Positions 10,910-21,474 of a stretch of 64,000 nucleotides of DNA are shown piece by piece. The notes under the pieces are model-generated. The model did no database searches, was not told the DNA's origin, and saw only the letters and a list, made by a program, of their open reading frames with translations. Source of the DNA: Drechslerella dactyloides (lineage: Eukaryota > Ascomycota > Orbiliomycetes > Orbiliales > Orbiliaceae); the NCBI GenBank assembly GCA_020064725.1, contig JAGTWJ010000002.1:1860001-1924000 (forward strand). The letters run 5' to 3'. The position numbers were made by a program, and so were the translations under genes. How positions within the stretch are numbered: the stretch's first letter is position 1; the number at the start of each line of letters is the position of its first letter.

Positions 10910-13900
10910 ATGGACAACCCACTGGACACGGAAGCGGTAAGCAACCCGAGACGTATCGCAGTAGGACCGTATTTCCGACTCCGTCCTAACTTCTTTCTTG
11001 CAATTTAATAGATCCGTCTGAAGCGGCTCGCGCGGCTCGGTGCTTCCCTTCAGAACCCGCAAAACGGCCCTTCTGCTCCTCTACACCCACCTCCCGTGGC
11101 GACCTCAAGGCTTGATACCCCAGGCGGATCTTTATCGGTATCTCAGCCACAGCACACATCAGCTCCGGAAGAACTATACACCCCTTCATTGAAAAGACCT
11201 GTCTCTCCATCTGAGGATCAAAGCACTTCAACCCGCAGCAAATCTTCCATGCAGGATAACACCATGAGAACAGCCAGTGGGCCTTCTTTAGACGAGTGGG
11301 AGGATAATGTCATCGCGGGGACCTTCCGCGTCACTGTTCATGCAAGCCTTCCCAGTTCATTTTGCTACACGATGCCATTTTGGTTAACCGGACCTGACTA
11401 ATAGCTGTCACAGGAAGGTTCCCCGGACGAAGGCTATCTATATCTACAGGATCTAAGTGAAGAGATAAAGACTCAGGGCCGAAGTATAGACCTTTCTATT
11501 TCCGTGACCTCTTCCGGGTAAGTCTAACAAGTATACTTATATAGGTCTTAGACTCAGTCTCCAGGATCTTGATCAGATAATTATATCAGCAGCATCTTAT
11601 GCTCCGCAGCCCTTCCCTTTTCTTCGAGATTGTCATAAAAGAATCATGTCTATCATGAATCAGTCACGCCATCCCAAACTCGACCAAGGATATCAAACAA
11701 AGTTTCTGACTGAGATTCGAAGGATATGTGTCGATTTCTGCGGTCACGCGCTTGTCGAGCTTGATATTTTCGAGTACGTCAAATATACGGTGGCCTCCTA
11801 GTGATTATTTGACATTTCACTAATCCCAGCTCAACATAGCTCCTCTTCCAAGCCGTTTGATCTTGCAGGAGACCTTCTCAAGTCATCCGACTTGGGGCCA
11901 TCGATCTCCCCGGAATTGCTTCGCGACTTATCTGAAACGTTTCAGACGAATAAGGAGCTTGAACAAGTCTTTCTCGATGCGTTCAAAGAAATGAGTGTTA
12001 GACTGAGGGACGTCGAGTTGGTAGACGACTATCAGACCTATACGAATGCCCTCTATCGAATTGTCACGATCAAGCCGATGGCTATACTTTTCACCACGAG
12101 CCCCATATTCCTCCCACAGGGACTCCGCCCACCGGACCTTGAAGTTGAAACGCTCCTTGGGCCTTACTTCAGGCTATCGCCCCTTCAGGGCAGAGTAGTT
12201 GAAGCATACTATCCAAGTCCCAAAACCCAGCCATCGTCAGCATTAAACCTAGCAAGCTCCTCTCTTCGGTTGACCACGCAAAATCACCAAGAGGTTTTGT
12301 CCGCTATTATTAATCATCTGGTTAGAGCATCTGCGGAGGCCCGAGGGAGGGTGCTCGACTTTTTTGCTACCGTACTCAACCTCAACTCCAAAAGGAGAGC
12401 ACTTCAAATCCAGGAGAACACAGTTTCGTCAGACGGGTTTCTTCTGAATATCACAGCGATTCTGAACAAACTTTGTGACCCGTTTATGGACGCTACCTAT
12501 ACAAAAGTAGACAAAATCGACGTCCGATACTTCAAGCAAAATCCAAGGGTTCAGATCCGAGAAGAAACGAAGATCAATTCCGATCAGGCATCCTCTGACG
12601 CGTTTTACGAAGCTGTTCTTGAAGGAAAACCAAACTTCAACTCTGAGGTATTCTTCCTGAACGTAGTTGCGCATCACGTGGGATACATCGCGAGCATCAA
12701 CAACGCCGTCAATCTCTCCCATCATCTGTCGGATTTGGAAAAAAATCTGGAACGACTAGAGCATGAAAGAGAGAGATTTCTTAATGTAAGGTAGACCCCG
12801 TTCCTTCTTCACAAATAGCCATCGCTTACAGAGCTGGCAGTCTCCACAACTTTCACAGCTCGATAACAGTATCAAGCTATTGAAAGAGAGAATACAAAAA
12901 GGCTACTCTTACCAAGCGGCAATCGAAGGGTTGTTATCCGACGAAGGTTCACAGTTACAAGCGCTTTCGTTCATGAACTATCTGACGGTCTGGCTTCTCC
13001 GATTGATATCACCGATGAATGATTACCCGCAGAAGGCGTTGAAGCTTCCTCTCCCAGCTACAGCGCCGGCCGAATTTTCCAACTTACCTGAGTATATGAT
13101 CGAAGATGCAACAGCCGTATTTTGCCACGTAGTGCGGTGAGTGCACTCTCCAAGATAGTTGCCAAACTACGAGAGTCTGGGACTGACACTAAACCCTAGC
13201 TCGTATCCGCCGAGAGTCACAAACCAGCAAAGCGAAGCTGTAATGACTCTGGCAGTAGCGTTACTGAGGATGTCCAACTACATAAAGAACCCGTACCTGA
13301 AAGCTAAGCTTGTGGAGGCTTTATATATTGGAATTTCACCCATTCGGTCCGGGGGTGGAGATCGGGGAGTCTTGGGAGACCTTCTCAACGGCCATACTTT
13401 TGCATTAGACAACCTAATGCATTCATTGATGTCTTTCTACATAGGTGTGCACATCTCTAATCTCCATCTGGCCTTGATGTGAATACTAAAAGTGCCGATA
13501 TACAGAGGTCGAGCAAACTGGAGCACACACCCAATTCTACGACAAATTCAACATTCGCTACAATATTTCTCAAGTGATCAAATCGATATGGCGCAACCCA
13601 AACTATCGAGAGAAACTTGGACAGGAGAGCCGGTAAGTTCTAGTCAAAGATTGCTTGCGTCTTAGTTTAATGCGGCATGCTAAGGAAGGGTATCTGGCAG
13701 AGTCAACCCTGACTTCTTCGTAAGATTTGTCGCTCTCCTGCTGAATGACGTGACGTATCTTCTGGACGAGTCGCTTTCAAAATTATCCGAAATCCACCGA
13801 TTACAAATCGAACTCGAAGAACCCAGTAATCCAAACATGGAGCCTACAGTAAGACAAGAACGAGAAAGAACTCTGGCCTCGAATGAGCACCATGCAACGA

Positions 13901-14706
13901 CGTACGTCAGCCTTGCAAACGAAACTGTTCGCATGGTCAAGATGTTCACAGCGGCCGTCCCTGATGCATTTGTTTCGCCTGAACTCGTGCATCGACTAGC
14001 AGGCATGCTTGACTATAATTTAGTCGCTTTGGTTGGACCCAAATGTTCCAACCTGCGCGTGAGGGGTCCTCAAAAATATCGGTTTGATCCAAAGACACTG
14101 CTGTCCGAAATGATCAGCATCTATCTCAACCTTGGGACTCGGCCAGATTTTGTACGCGCGATTGCAGCGGACGGGCGATCGTACAGCTCGGAGCTGTTTC
14201 CGAGGGCATACTCTATTCTTGCGAAAATTGGAAAATCGCCGGAGGAGCTTTTGTCGCTCAAAAACCTGTCGGACGCTGTTGCCGATGCGAAGAAGGCGAC
14301 CGAACAGGGCGAAGAAGAGCTTGGAGAGATACCGGACGAATTTTTAGGTACGACTCAAGCCAGCTGTTCCCATAGAGATTCTGTGTTTTCTGACCTACTC
14401 GAAATTATAGATCCTTTGCTCTTCACTCTCATGGAAAACCCGGTAATACTACCTACATCGAAGACTACAATAGACTTATCGACCATTAAGGCGCATCTCC
14501 TCAGCGACCCAACAGATCCGTTCAATCGCTCTCCTCTTAAATTGGAGGATATCGTTCCCGGTAAGTTTTGTGCTGAAGAATAAACAATCGGTGCTATATC
14601 TCGACAGAGCGACAGTAACGGTAGCTGACTATGGCCTCTAGATGTTGAGCTGAAAGACAAAATAGAGGCGTTTAAGGCGGAAAGGCGTTCAAAGTCAACG
14701 GGCTGA
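10910..14706 (+). CDS. UFD2: Ubiquitin conjugation factor E4 (U-box E3/E4 ligase)
   Basis: Eleven exons join in phase to 1054 aa: 10910..10936, 11012..11335, 11405..11517, 11558..11773, 11840..12785, 12832..13136, 13200..13444, 13506..13632, 13701..14347, 14411..14560, 14642..14706. The N-terminus is MDNPLDTEAIRLKRLARLG; the core carries FYDKFNIRYNISQVIKSIW, NDVTYLLDESLSKLSEIHRL, MLDYNLVALVGPKCSNLRV and LLSEMISIYLNL, typical of the Ufd2 elongating core. The C-terminal U-box is intact: DPLLFTLMENPVILPTSKTT then DPTDPFNRSPL. Ufd2 elongates ubiquitin chains with Cdc48 in UFD and ER-associated degradation. Intron 3 would be only 40 bp (11518..11557), but its boundaries are forced by phase and homology. 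Confidence 0.92.
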
Positions 14707-15672
14707 CGTCATGCGTGACTTAGTTAGCGATTGCAATATTGAGGTTACTTTATTTTTTCTTTCTGATAATTTGCTTAAGTTTATTTTCGGCGTCAGAAGT
14801 TGTAATATAGGCAGCCTGTATTTCGAGAGAGCCGGCATGGTCAACAAATCACGATGGCAGTGAACCTTAGCCGGTGTGGGTGGTATTATATCAGGGATCA
14901 CATTGTTTGTGTGGATGGGTTTCGTGAAGAAGCGTTTACATTACATACAGACGAGTGATTAACCTATTCCATTCACGCATCTGCTTGAGTGGTGCTGCAT
15001 ATCTTGACCAAAAAAGACAATGGTGATCGAACAGTTACAAATGTGAGATCACAGGTGCGATCGAGACGTTGAACAAGAGCAGAGAAGGACGAGAAAGAGA
15101 CAGACTATGTTGAGGGAAAACGAGTAACATTGAAAAAGAAAAAAGAAAGAAAAAAGAAAGAAAGCGGGACGATATGACTTGAGATAACGGAAAAACGGAG
15201 ACCATTACAATCTATGACAGATAATTCCAGTAGGAGAAGGGAAGAAAGGAGTGGGTGCGAGGGAGGGGTAATGGAGCACTCGAGATGGGGTTTTCTAGGG
15301 AACAGCCGCCGTTTGGCAGGGGAATAGCTCGAAGGGAAATTTGTGCTGGGTCTCTGGAATACGGGCCCTTGGACTCCCTTTTAGCCCGATTTGTCTCGTA
15401 ATAGTAATACAATAGTGTGGTTGTGAATAGAACACTTGTTGCCTTGTTGCCTTGTCCGTCACAGGCGCCGCGATGAAGGTCGTACCGGGGGCGTAAATGG
15501 TGGATTTGTCTCTTGGAATGGATGGAGTTCAGAAAAAAAAAAGAAAAAAAAAAGGCAAGCTCGATGATCCGTCCATCCATTTGATCTTTGGGCCCAAACT
15601 TTAAAAAACGAAAAAATAAAAAAAACTCCCGGTCCCACCAAGCGCAGAAGTCGGCTGTCTTTCTCCGTCTCT
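14707..15672. other. Convergent 3' spacer UFD2 / RHO1 with purine tract
   Basis: 966 bp between convergent stops. It contains an A/G-only tract near 15132-15164 and A-rich runs at 15532-15553, which on the RHO1 sense strand are T/C-rich 3' UTR sequence. No convincing gene. Confidence 0.55.
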
Positions 15673-16569
15673 TTACAAGATGCTGCATTTGCCTCCCTTC
15701 TTTTTCTTCTGGGTGAGAAGCGCGGCGCGGGTGGCGTGCTCAAAGACCTCGCGGACGCCTTCGTTTGTCTTGGCGGAGCATTCCAAGTATTTGGCGGCTC
15801 CGATCTTCTTGCGGACTTCCTCTCCCTAGAATGGCCGGCGAGCCCAGTGGTTAGAGACGAATGAGGGGGGTGACGGAAAGATGGGAGCGTACCTCTTCCG
15901 GAGACACGGGCTTTTGCGATGTCTTTCGGAGTTCCTCGATGGTCTTGGGGTCGAACCGCAGGTCCTTCTTGCATCCGACGAGGATGATGGGGAGGCCTTG
16001 GCAGAAGTGCAAAACTTCGGAGATCCACTGGAGGTTGCGGATTAGCGTGGGGAAGATGCAGGGGAGCGGCTGCGACGAACCTTCTCCTGGACGTTGTCGA
16101 GGGAGTCGGGAGAGTCGACGGCAAAGCAGATCAGGATGACGTGGGAGTCGGGGTAGGACAGGGGCCGGAGTCTGTCGTAGTCCTCCTGGCCGGCCGTATC
16201 CCAAAGAGCGAGCTCGACGTGTTTGCCATCGACTTCTACATCGGCCACGTAGTTTTCAAAGACGGTCGGGACGTAGACCTTTTTTGCTCGGGAGGGCGAG
16301 TTAGCAAGGGATTGATGGATGATGCGAGGCGGAAGGGAGACGGGGATTGTCGGTCGGGTTGTCTTACCTCTGGGAAAGTTCCTTTTGAGAAGACGCTGGA
16401 GAGAGAGAGAAGCGTGTGAGCTGGCTGGATACGGAAGGCGGCGAGGAAGAAGAAGAAGAGGAAGAAGAAGAAGAGGGGAAGAGGAGGAGGAGGAGGCTCA
16501 CATGAGGAGACAGGTTTTGCCGCACGCGCCATCGCCAACGATGACCAGTTTTCGTCGGATGTCAGCCAT
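15673..16569 (-). CDS. RHO1: Rho1-type small GTPase
   Basis: Five exons: complement(16502..16569, 16368..16395, 16081..16278, 15893..16027, 15673..15825), 193 aa, the usual Rho1 length. All GTPase boxes are present: GDGACGKT (P-loop, residues 12-19), effector loop YVPTVFENYV, WDTAGQEDYDRLRPLSYPD (G3), GCKKDLR (G4) and ECSAK (G5). A polybasic QKKKKKGGK stretch precedes the CaaX box CSIL, which predicts geranylgeranylation and plasma-membrane anchoring. Rho1 activates glucan synthase and the Pkc1 cell-wall integrity pathway. Exon 2 is only 28 nt. The gene is divergent from RTT106 across a long, repeat-rich spacer. Confidence 0.95.
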
Positions 16570-16860
16570 CTAAGCGATCGGGGGAGCCGCGGGCTCGGTG
16601 TTAGTTGCGCGTTCGAGAGAGAGACGGAAAGAGAGGAGGAAGAGGAGGAGGAAGTGAAGAGGACGGAGGAGTGTTCTAGCAGGAGGATGAGAAGGAGGAG
16701 AGAGGAGAGGAGAGGAGGCGAGGCGAGGGCCGGGCAGGGGAGATGGAGGAGACGGCGGGGAGAACGGACGTGCGATGAGAGAAGGAAGGAAGACGGATGG
16801 AAGCGATGTTATTACAGCGGGCGAGGGAAGAGCGGTGACGGGCGACGTTGGCGGTGGATA
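16396..16860. repeat. Strand-asymmetric purine-rich tract over RHO1 intron 1 and 5' leader
   Basis: The plus strand is dominated by AG/GAA/GAGG runs (for example 16441-16498 and 16619-16700), so the RHO1 sense strand is strongly CT-rich in intron 1 (16396..16501) and upstream of the start codon at 16569. CT-rich tracts near the transcription start are common in highly expressed fungal genes. Long purine-pyrimidine mirror tracts can also form non-B DNA, which is inference. Confidence 0.6.
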
Positions 16861-17480
16861 TAAATACGGAGGGAGGAGAGAGTTGAGTGGTGTAAGGGGC
16901 AGAGAAGTGCTGCTGCAGCAGAACGTGACGGAAGTGCAGCCAAGCCCGAGCAAAGCGAGCAAAGCGAGCAGCCCGGCGGACAGCCAGCCAGCCAGCCGGC
17001 AGGATCAAAAAAGGGCTGGCAAACACCCGCCGAGGCTGAGACCCGCCGCGAGGCCTCGCCCGCCAGCCTCACCGGAAGGCGGACTGCCCTCGTTCTGTCT
17101 GCCGTCCGCACCGATGTGCAAGTGCGAAGGGGGGGGGGATGTGATTCACGCACGGCTTATATTCGGGGTCGGGTTACCTTTCTGCTCTTGCGCTTCTTGC
17201 TTGCTTGCTTGCGTTCGCTTCTCTCGCTCGGGTCAGTCCCGTCTCTGCTCGACGTCGACGCACGCGCCCTGCTTCTCTCTCTCTCTCGCCAGGCGAACGG
17301 TGGCCGGCGGCGCCCGTGGCTTCAATCGCGCGGTGGCTGGAGCAGCTGTATCACCAGCTGGGGGGCGGCAGCGGCAGCTCTGGCAGCGGCAGCTCTGGTA
17401 ACAGCAGCAGCGAAGAGGGCAGCAGGAGAGAACCTGTGGGCAGTCAGTCAGCGGACGACGACAACGACAACGACGACGAC

Positions 17481-17526
17481 GGTGATGGTGATGGTGATGG
17501 TGATGGTGATGGTGATGGTGATGGTG
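17481..17526 (+). repeat. Tandem hexanucleotide array (GGTGAT)x7
   Basis: Seven perfect GGTGAT units from 17481 to 17522, followed by GGTG. It lies in the presumed RTT106 5' leader or promoter and is complementary, allowing G-U pairs, to the array at 17721. Confidence 0.95.
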
Positions 17527-17720
17527 CCTGATGATGGTGGTGGTGGTGACGACGGTGATGACGCCCAAAAAGCTGGCTGCTTGCTGCCGAAATAAATAGC
17601 TCCGGCGCCCTGCTTAGCTAATCACCAGCGCCCCGGACGCCGCCGTCGCGCCAAACTCGCCCTCCTCGCCCTCAACCTCAACCTCAACCTCCTCTTCCTC
17701 CCTCCACCTCCACCGTCGCC

Positions 17721-17762
17721 ATCGCCATCGCCATCGCCATCGCCATCGCCATCGCCATCGCC
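17721..17762 (+). repeat. Tandem hexanucleotide array (ATCGCC)x7
   Basis: Seven perfect ATCGCC units immediately followed by a GTCCTC-type repeat (17763-17783). It lies 32-73 nt upstream of the RTT106 ATG. On the minus strand it reads GGCGAT, differing by one base from the unit of the first array. Confidence 0.95.
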
Positions 17763-17793
17763 GTCCTCGTCCTCGTCCTCGTCCACCGTCGCA

Positions 17794-19332
17794 ATGGCCG
17801 CCCTGCCCCTCGCCGCCGCCTTCCCTGACGCCCCGCTGCTGCAGAGAGACATCCTGGATCACCTCGGTTCGTCACGATTCTCGCGCGTCTCGTTCGTGCT
17901 CTGCTCTCCTCCTTCTCCACCCCTCTCCCACTCACCTCCTCTCCCTAGACCGTGATCCTCAAGCTCTCGACCTGCTCCTACGCATCTCCAACTACATCGT
18001 CGACCTCAGATCCCGCAATCCCGACCGCGATGACAATGACGACACCGCCGGCCCCAGCTCCAAGCGTCGCAAGCTCGACCCCTCCTCCTCCTCCTCCTCC
18101 CAAGTCGCTCTCGCCGGCAGGTCTGACTTGACCTCGGAAATCGGCTCCCAGCCTTCCGTCTTCCGCATCCCCGACATCTCCTTCTCCATCCCCCAGCGCA
18201 AAAAGTTTACCCTCGCTGCTACTGCCGCTGCCCTCGCCGCCCTCGGACCTGCCACCGGCGCCGTCGAATTCGGCGTTCTCTTCAAAGATGTCGGCAAGTT
18301 GCACCCCCCGCTGCACCTGCAGCACCCACCTATCCGCTACTAAATGCTCATTGTCGAGCCAGACTACGTCGCCTGTCTCCCCGTTCCCGAAAAGGCCGCC
18401 AGACAGTCCAACTTTTGCGTCTTTGTCAAAAACAGCCACGGTATCAGCGACTCCGAAACCGAGCCCTTGCTCTTCACCGTTCCGGACGGGCCCCAAAAGA
18501 ACGCTGCCCCCACCGACGTTGACCCCAAACAGACCATAATCCAGTCCTTGAACCGCCTGCTCCCCATCGCCGTCGCAGAACCCGATCCCGAAACATTCAG
18601 GTCTCTCGTCGCAAACTCCTACCGCAAGAACGAGTTTTCCTACCACGTCAAAGCCCATCTCGGCACCAAAGAAGGTTCGAGCTCGAGAACGGCCGAATGG
18701 CCACGGCATTCAAATCTGAAGACCCTCCTTTTTTTGCTGAACCCATCTTAGGCTTTCTCTTCCTCCTGAAGGATGCAATCATCTGGGGCTTCAAAAAGCC
18801 GCTCTACTGCCTTCAATTCGAAGCCATCGAGTCCAGCAGCTACTCCAGCATCACCCAACGCACATTCAGCCTCACCATCCGAACCCTCAAACAATTCGGC
18901 GGCAAAGAAATCGAATTTTCCATCATCGACCAAGCCGAACACCCGGCCATCGACGATTACCTCCGCCGAAATCAGCTCAAAGATGCAAGCATGAGTGAAG
19001 CCCGTCGGGCCAGAGTCCCCCTCTCGCTGGTCAAAGAGAACGCGGGCAAAAAGAGCGACCTAAGGGCCGCCCAGGACGAAATTGCGGGGATGGATACCGA
19101 GCACGGAAATGATGCTGACGACGACGACGATGATGATGAAGACGATGATGATTACAACGACGACAGCGACAGCAACGAAGGCTCAGCCAGCGGCTCGGAC
19201 TCCGAATCCTCCTCGGATGCCGAGCCGACCAAGAACCGAAGGACCTCATCCAGAAACCTAGCCGAGGACGAACTTGGAAGCGAATTGGAAGAGGTTGAGT
19301 TGACAGACGACGAAGACGACCAAGATGAATGA
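17794..19332 (+). CDS. RTT106: Histone chaperone Rtt106
   Basis: Four exons: 17794..17866, 17949..18289, 18359..18674, 18752..19332, 436 aa. Family blocks: EFGVLFKD followed by YVACLPVPEKAARQSNFCVF, then RKNEFSYHVKAHLGTKEG, FLLKDAIIWGFKKPLYCLQF, and SYSSITQRTFSLTIRTL of the tandem PH-like domains. An acidic C-terminus with D/E runs and a final SELEEVELTDDEDD is typical. Rtt106 deposits H3-H4 (K56-acetylated in yeast) on chromatin. The second intron removes an in-frame TAA inside a TACTAA branch point; its GTCGGC donor is weak but is the only phase-compatible choice I found, so that boundary is tentative. Confidence 0.87.
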
Positions 19333-19881
19333 GTAATGCAGTTTGAGTGCCCGCCAACCTCATCGATCAACGCCTTCCCCCCACGGCCAAGCCGAACTAC
19401 TTTAATGTCGGGTGACTAGGCTCCTCTCTCGCTAAAGTAGGCATGTCCCTCTCTTCGGTCTGAGATGCAAGGTCGGCCCAGCCGCGTTTACTTCTTTCCC
19501 GTCCATGCCCTCGAATCCCATCGCCCTTACGATTTCGACCCAGACCCGACCACAAACATTCGCCTTAGCATATGGACCGAGAAGGTCAACTCCTGGGATG
19601 GTCCTAACCATTTAAACTTTCAATACGCCCAGCGAGCATGGAAAGGACGTGAGCAAGGAGAACAAGAGATGTGCACGAGTTTATACTGTCGCGAGTTATT
19701 ATACACTACATGTGGTGGAACATTAGAGAAAAAACCCATCCTCCAACTTTCAAGGCCTGCGGAAGCATCGGTCCATAATCATCTTTGCTTGCAATCTCGT
19801 CCCGTGGATGCAGGCGCAAATGGAGGAGTGGAAAGAAGTGAAAGCCAACAATCCCGTGACTTTGAGAGAGGATTGCCATGA
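19333..19881. other. Convergent spacer after RTT106
   Basis: 549 bp of presumed 3' UTRs. A 138-codon plus-strand ORF (19465..19881) runs into the stop of the opposite gene, resembles nothing I know, and is not called. Confidence 0.5.
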
Positions 19882-21061
19882 TTATTGGATCCCGCCTATC
19901 TGCGGTTGTTCATATATTCCTGGCTCTTTCGCGCCGTCCAGAGTTGGGGCGCCCCGCCTGTCAGACATTTGAGAACCCCCGTTGGATCGTTTTCCAAACC
20001 TATAGGCAAGGTATAGACCGACTGCAATAATAGGGACTGCAACCCCAACCGCAATCCCTGCGATCGCGCCACCTGATAAGCCCCGGCCGCTGTTGTTGCT
20101 GCCACCGTTGCCATCACCTGTTGAATTTGGGGACTGTGGGTCACTCGTGGAAGCTGATGTGCTCGCCGCCGGTCGCTCCTGCGAACTGACCGTAGGGTTC
20201 TGCCGAGACGGCTGACCCGAAGGCGAACTCGCAACCGTTTGCATTTCCGTCGATAAAGGCGGGTCAGAAGCACCAGGAGGCACCACAATGACGGCGCTGG
20301 CAAAGTAGTCGGATTCTTGATTCACCACACTCCCTCCCTGCGTAATTGTCGGACCTTTTGTGGTGGCAAGGCAGAGCGGGATAGCGCCATCCGCCGTATA
20401 TTTGATGGAGTCATCCACGCTAGAGATATATAAAACGAATAGCCGTCAGTATTTCGCATGCACCGCCGCATCCTGTTTGAAACATGAAGCACGAGCATTG
20501 CATTGACTTGCCTGGGACAGCATAGCTTCCCCGTCTTGGTCCCGATCGGGGCATAGACGATTCTAAATCCCTCGGTACGCCGCGCAACAGCGACGAATTC
20601 CAGATCGCTGTGCGTGGTGTAGCCACCTGGGCACACCCCAGGCGAATTGTACTGGCCCAGCTCATAGTTTGGAGGACAGCAGGATGTGTGCGGTCCGCCA
20701 ACCTGGCAGCCTTGCCGTAGGGATGTGAGGGTGAACGAGCGTGGGTTTTCGTCTCCGACTCCGAACACTAAGCGCATGCATGTCCCGAATGCGTGTTAGC
20801 CCAGCTGATCAGAGGAGCAGACGAAGTTTGATGTGACGCCGCAAGCAATTATGCAGGCACTCGCTCACCTAGCGTTTGCGTAGAATACGCCGAAAATGTC
20901 GAGCAGTCGCCGGGAGGATTGAAGGTGCCCAACGGACCGGCGGCCGTCAAAGTGACGGACAGCGTCCGCGTCTGAGACGATGCCGCCTGCGCCTCCGAGC
21001 GAGCGCAGAGTGCAGCCAAGGCGGCCGCCGAGAGAAGCCCCCGACAGCGTCGCGCGGGCAT
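19882..21061 (-). CDS. Secreted single-pass membrane protein, cysteine-rich ectodomain (unknown function)
   Basis: Three exons, complement(20869..21061, 20512..20767, 19882..20419), 328 aa. The N-terminus is a clear signal peptide (hydrophobic LLSAAALAALCA, cleavage likely after SEA). The ectodomain has a small Cys-rich section (QGCQVGGPHTSCCPP ... VCPGGYTT ... LCCPS), then a long Ser/Thr/Pro linker, one membrane helix (AIAGIAVGVAVPIIAVGLYL) and a basic short cytosolic tail. The architecture resembles fungal Wsc/Mid2-like surface sensors, but I do not recognise the ectodomain family. The second intron (20420..20511) has a GC donor in the context CCCAG|GCAAGT. Confidence 0.72.
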
Positions 21062-21474
21062 CACGATCGCGGTCGTGGTGTTGGTGCTAATGCGTTGCAG
21101 CGATGTTGGAAATGCTGCTTTGGGAAATGCCGCCCAAAGGGTCTCTCCGTTTGGATCGCGACAACGTGGGCTCTCCTTTGTCGTCGTCCCCGACTTGCTC
21201 TTTCGTCTAGTTCGTCGTCGATTTGCTCCTTTCTAACATCGCCGTCGCCATCAGCATCCGACCGCATTTAGCCCGCCACGGGGCGCTCTCCTGGATATTT
21301 ATAATTTTATGCCGCTCGCTAGGCTCCTGGTCCTGGATAACGTTATCCCGCCCAAGGCAGCATCCCTTGGCCCAACCGGCTCATAACATTCCTGGAGCCC
21401 ACCGTCCAACTCCCGCCAACCACGCGCAAATCACACGCATTGGCGCAATACCCCCGCCATCGTCACCAGTCGCA
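21062..21474. promoter_or_regulatory. Divergent promoter region, membrane protein (-) / SOG2 (+)
   Basis: 413 bp between divergent start codons. GC-rich, with no named element recognised. Confidence 0.4.

Larger units (their letters stand above)
16570..17793. promoter_or_regulatory. Divergent promoter region of RHO1 (-) and RTT106 (+)
   Basis: 1.2 kb without a convincing gene. It includes the RHO1 CT-rich leader, a GC-rich central part (16920-17100), and two hexanucleotide arrays just before RTT106 that are listed separately. Long ORFs here on both strands are low-complexity repeat translations. Confidence 0.6.

Noticed and set aside
15459..16124. 221-codon minus-strand ORF
   Set aside because: A different frame of the RHO1 exons and introns, where RHO1 is certain.
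17116..17935. Overlapping ORFs on both strands with runs of His, Asp-Gly or Arg
   Set aside because: They are translations of the GGTGAT and ATCGCC arrays and nearby simple repeats, in several frames at once.
18290..18358. TAA interrupting RTT106
   Set aside because: The stop sits in a TACTAA branch-point sequence; removing 69 bp keeps the frame and links FKD to YVACLPVPEK.
19465..19881. 138-codon plus-strand ORF after RTT106
   Set aside because: No domain, no presequence, lies in the convergent 3' region and ends at the stop codon of the opposite gene.
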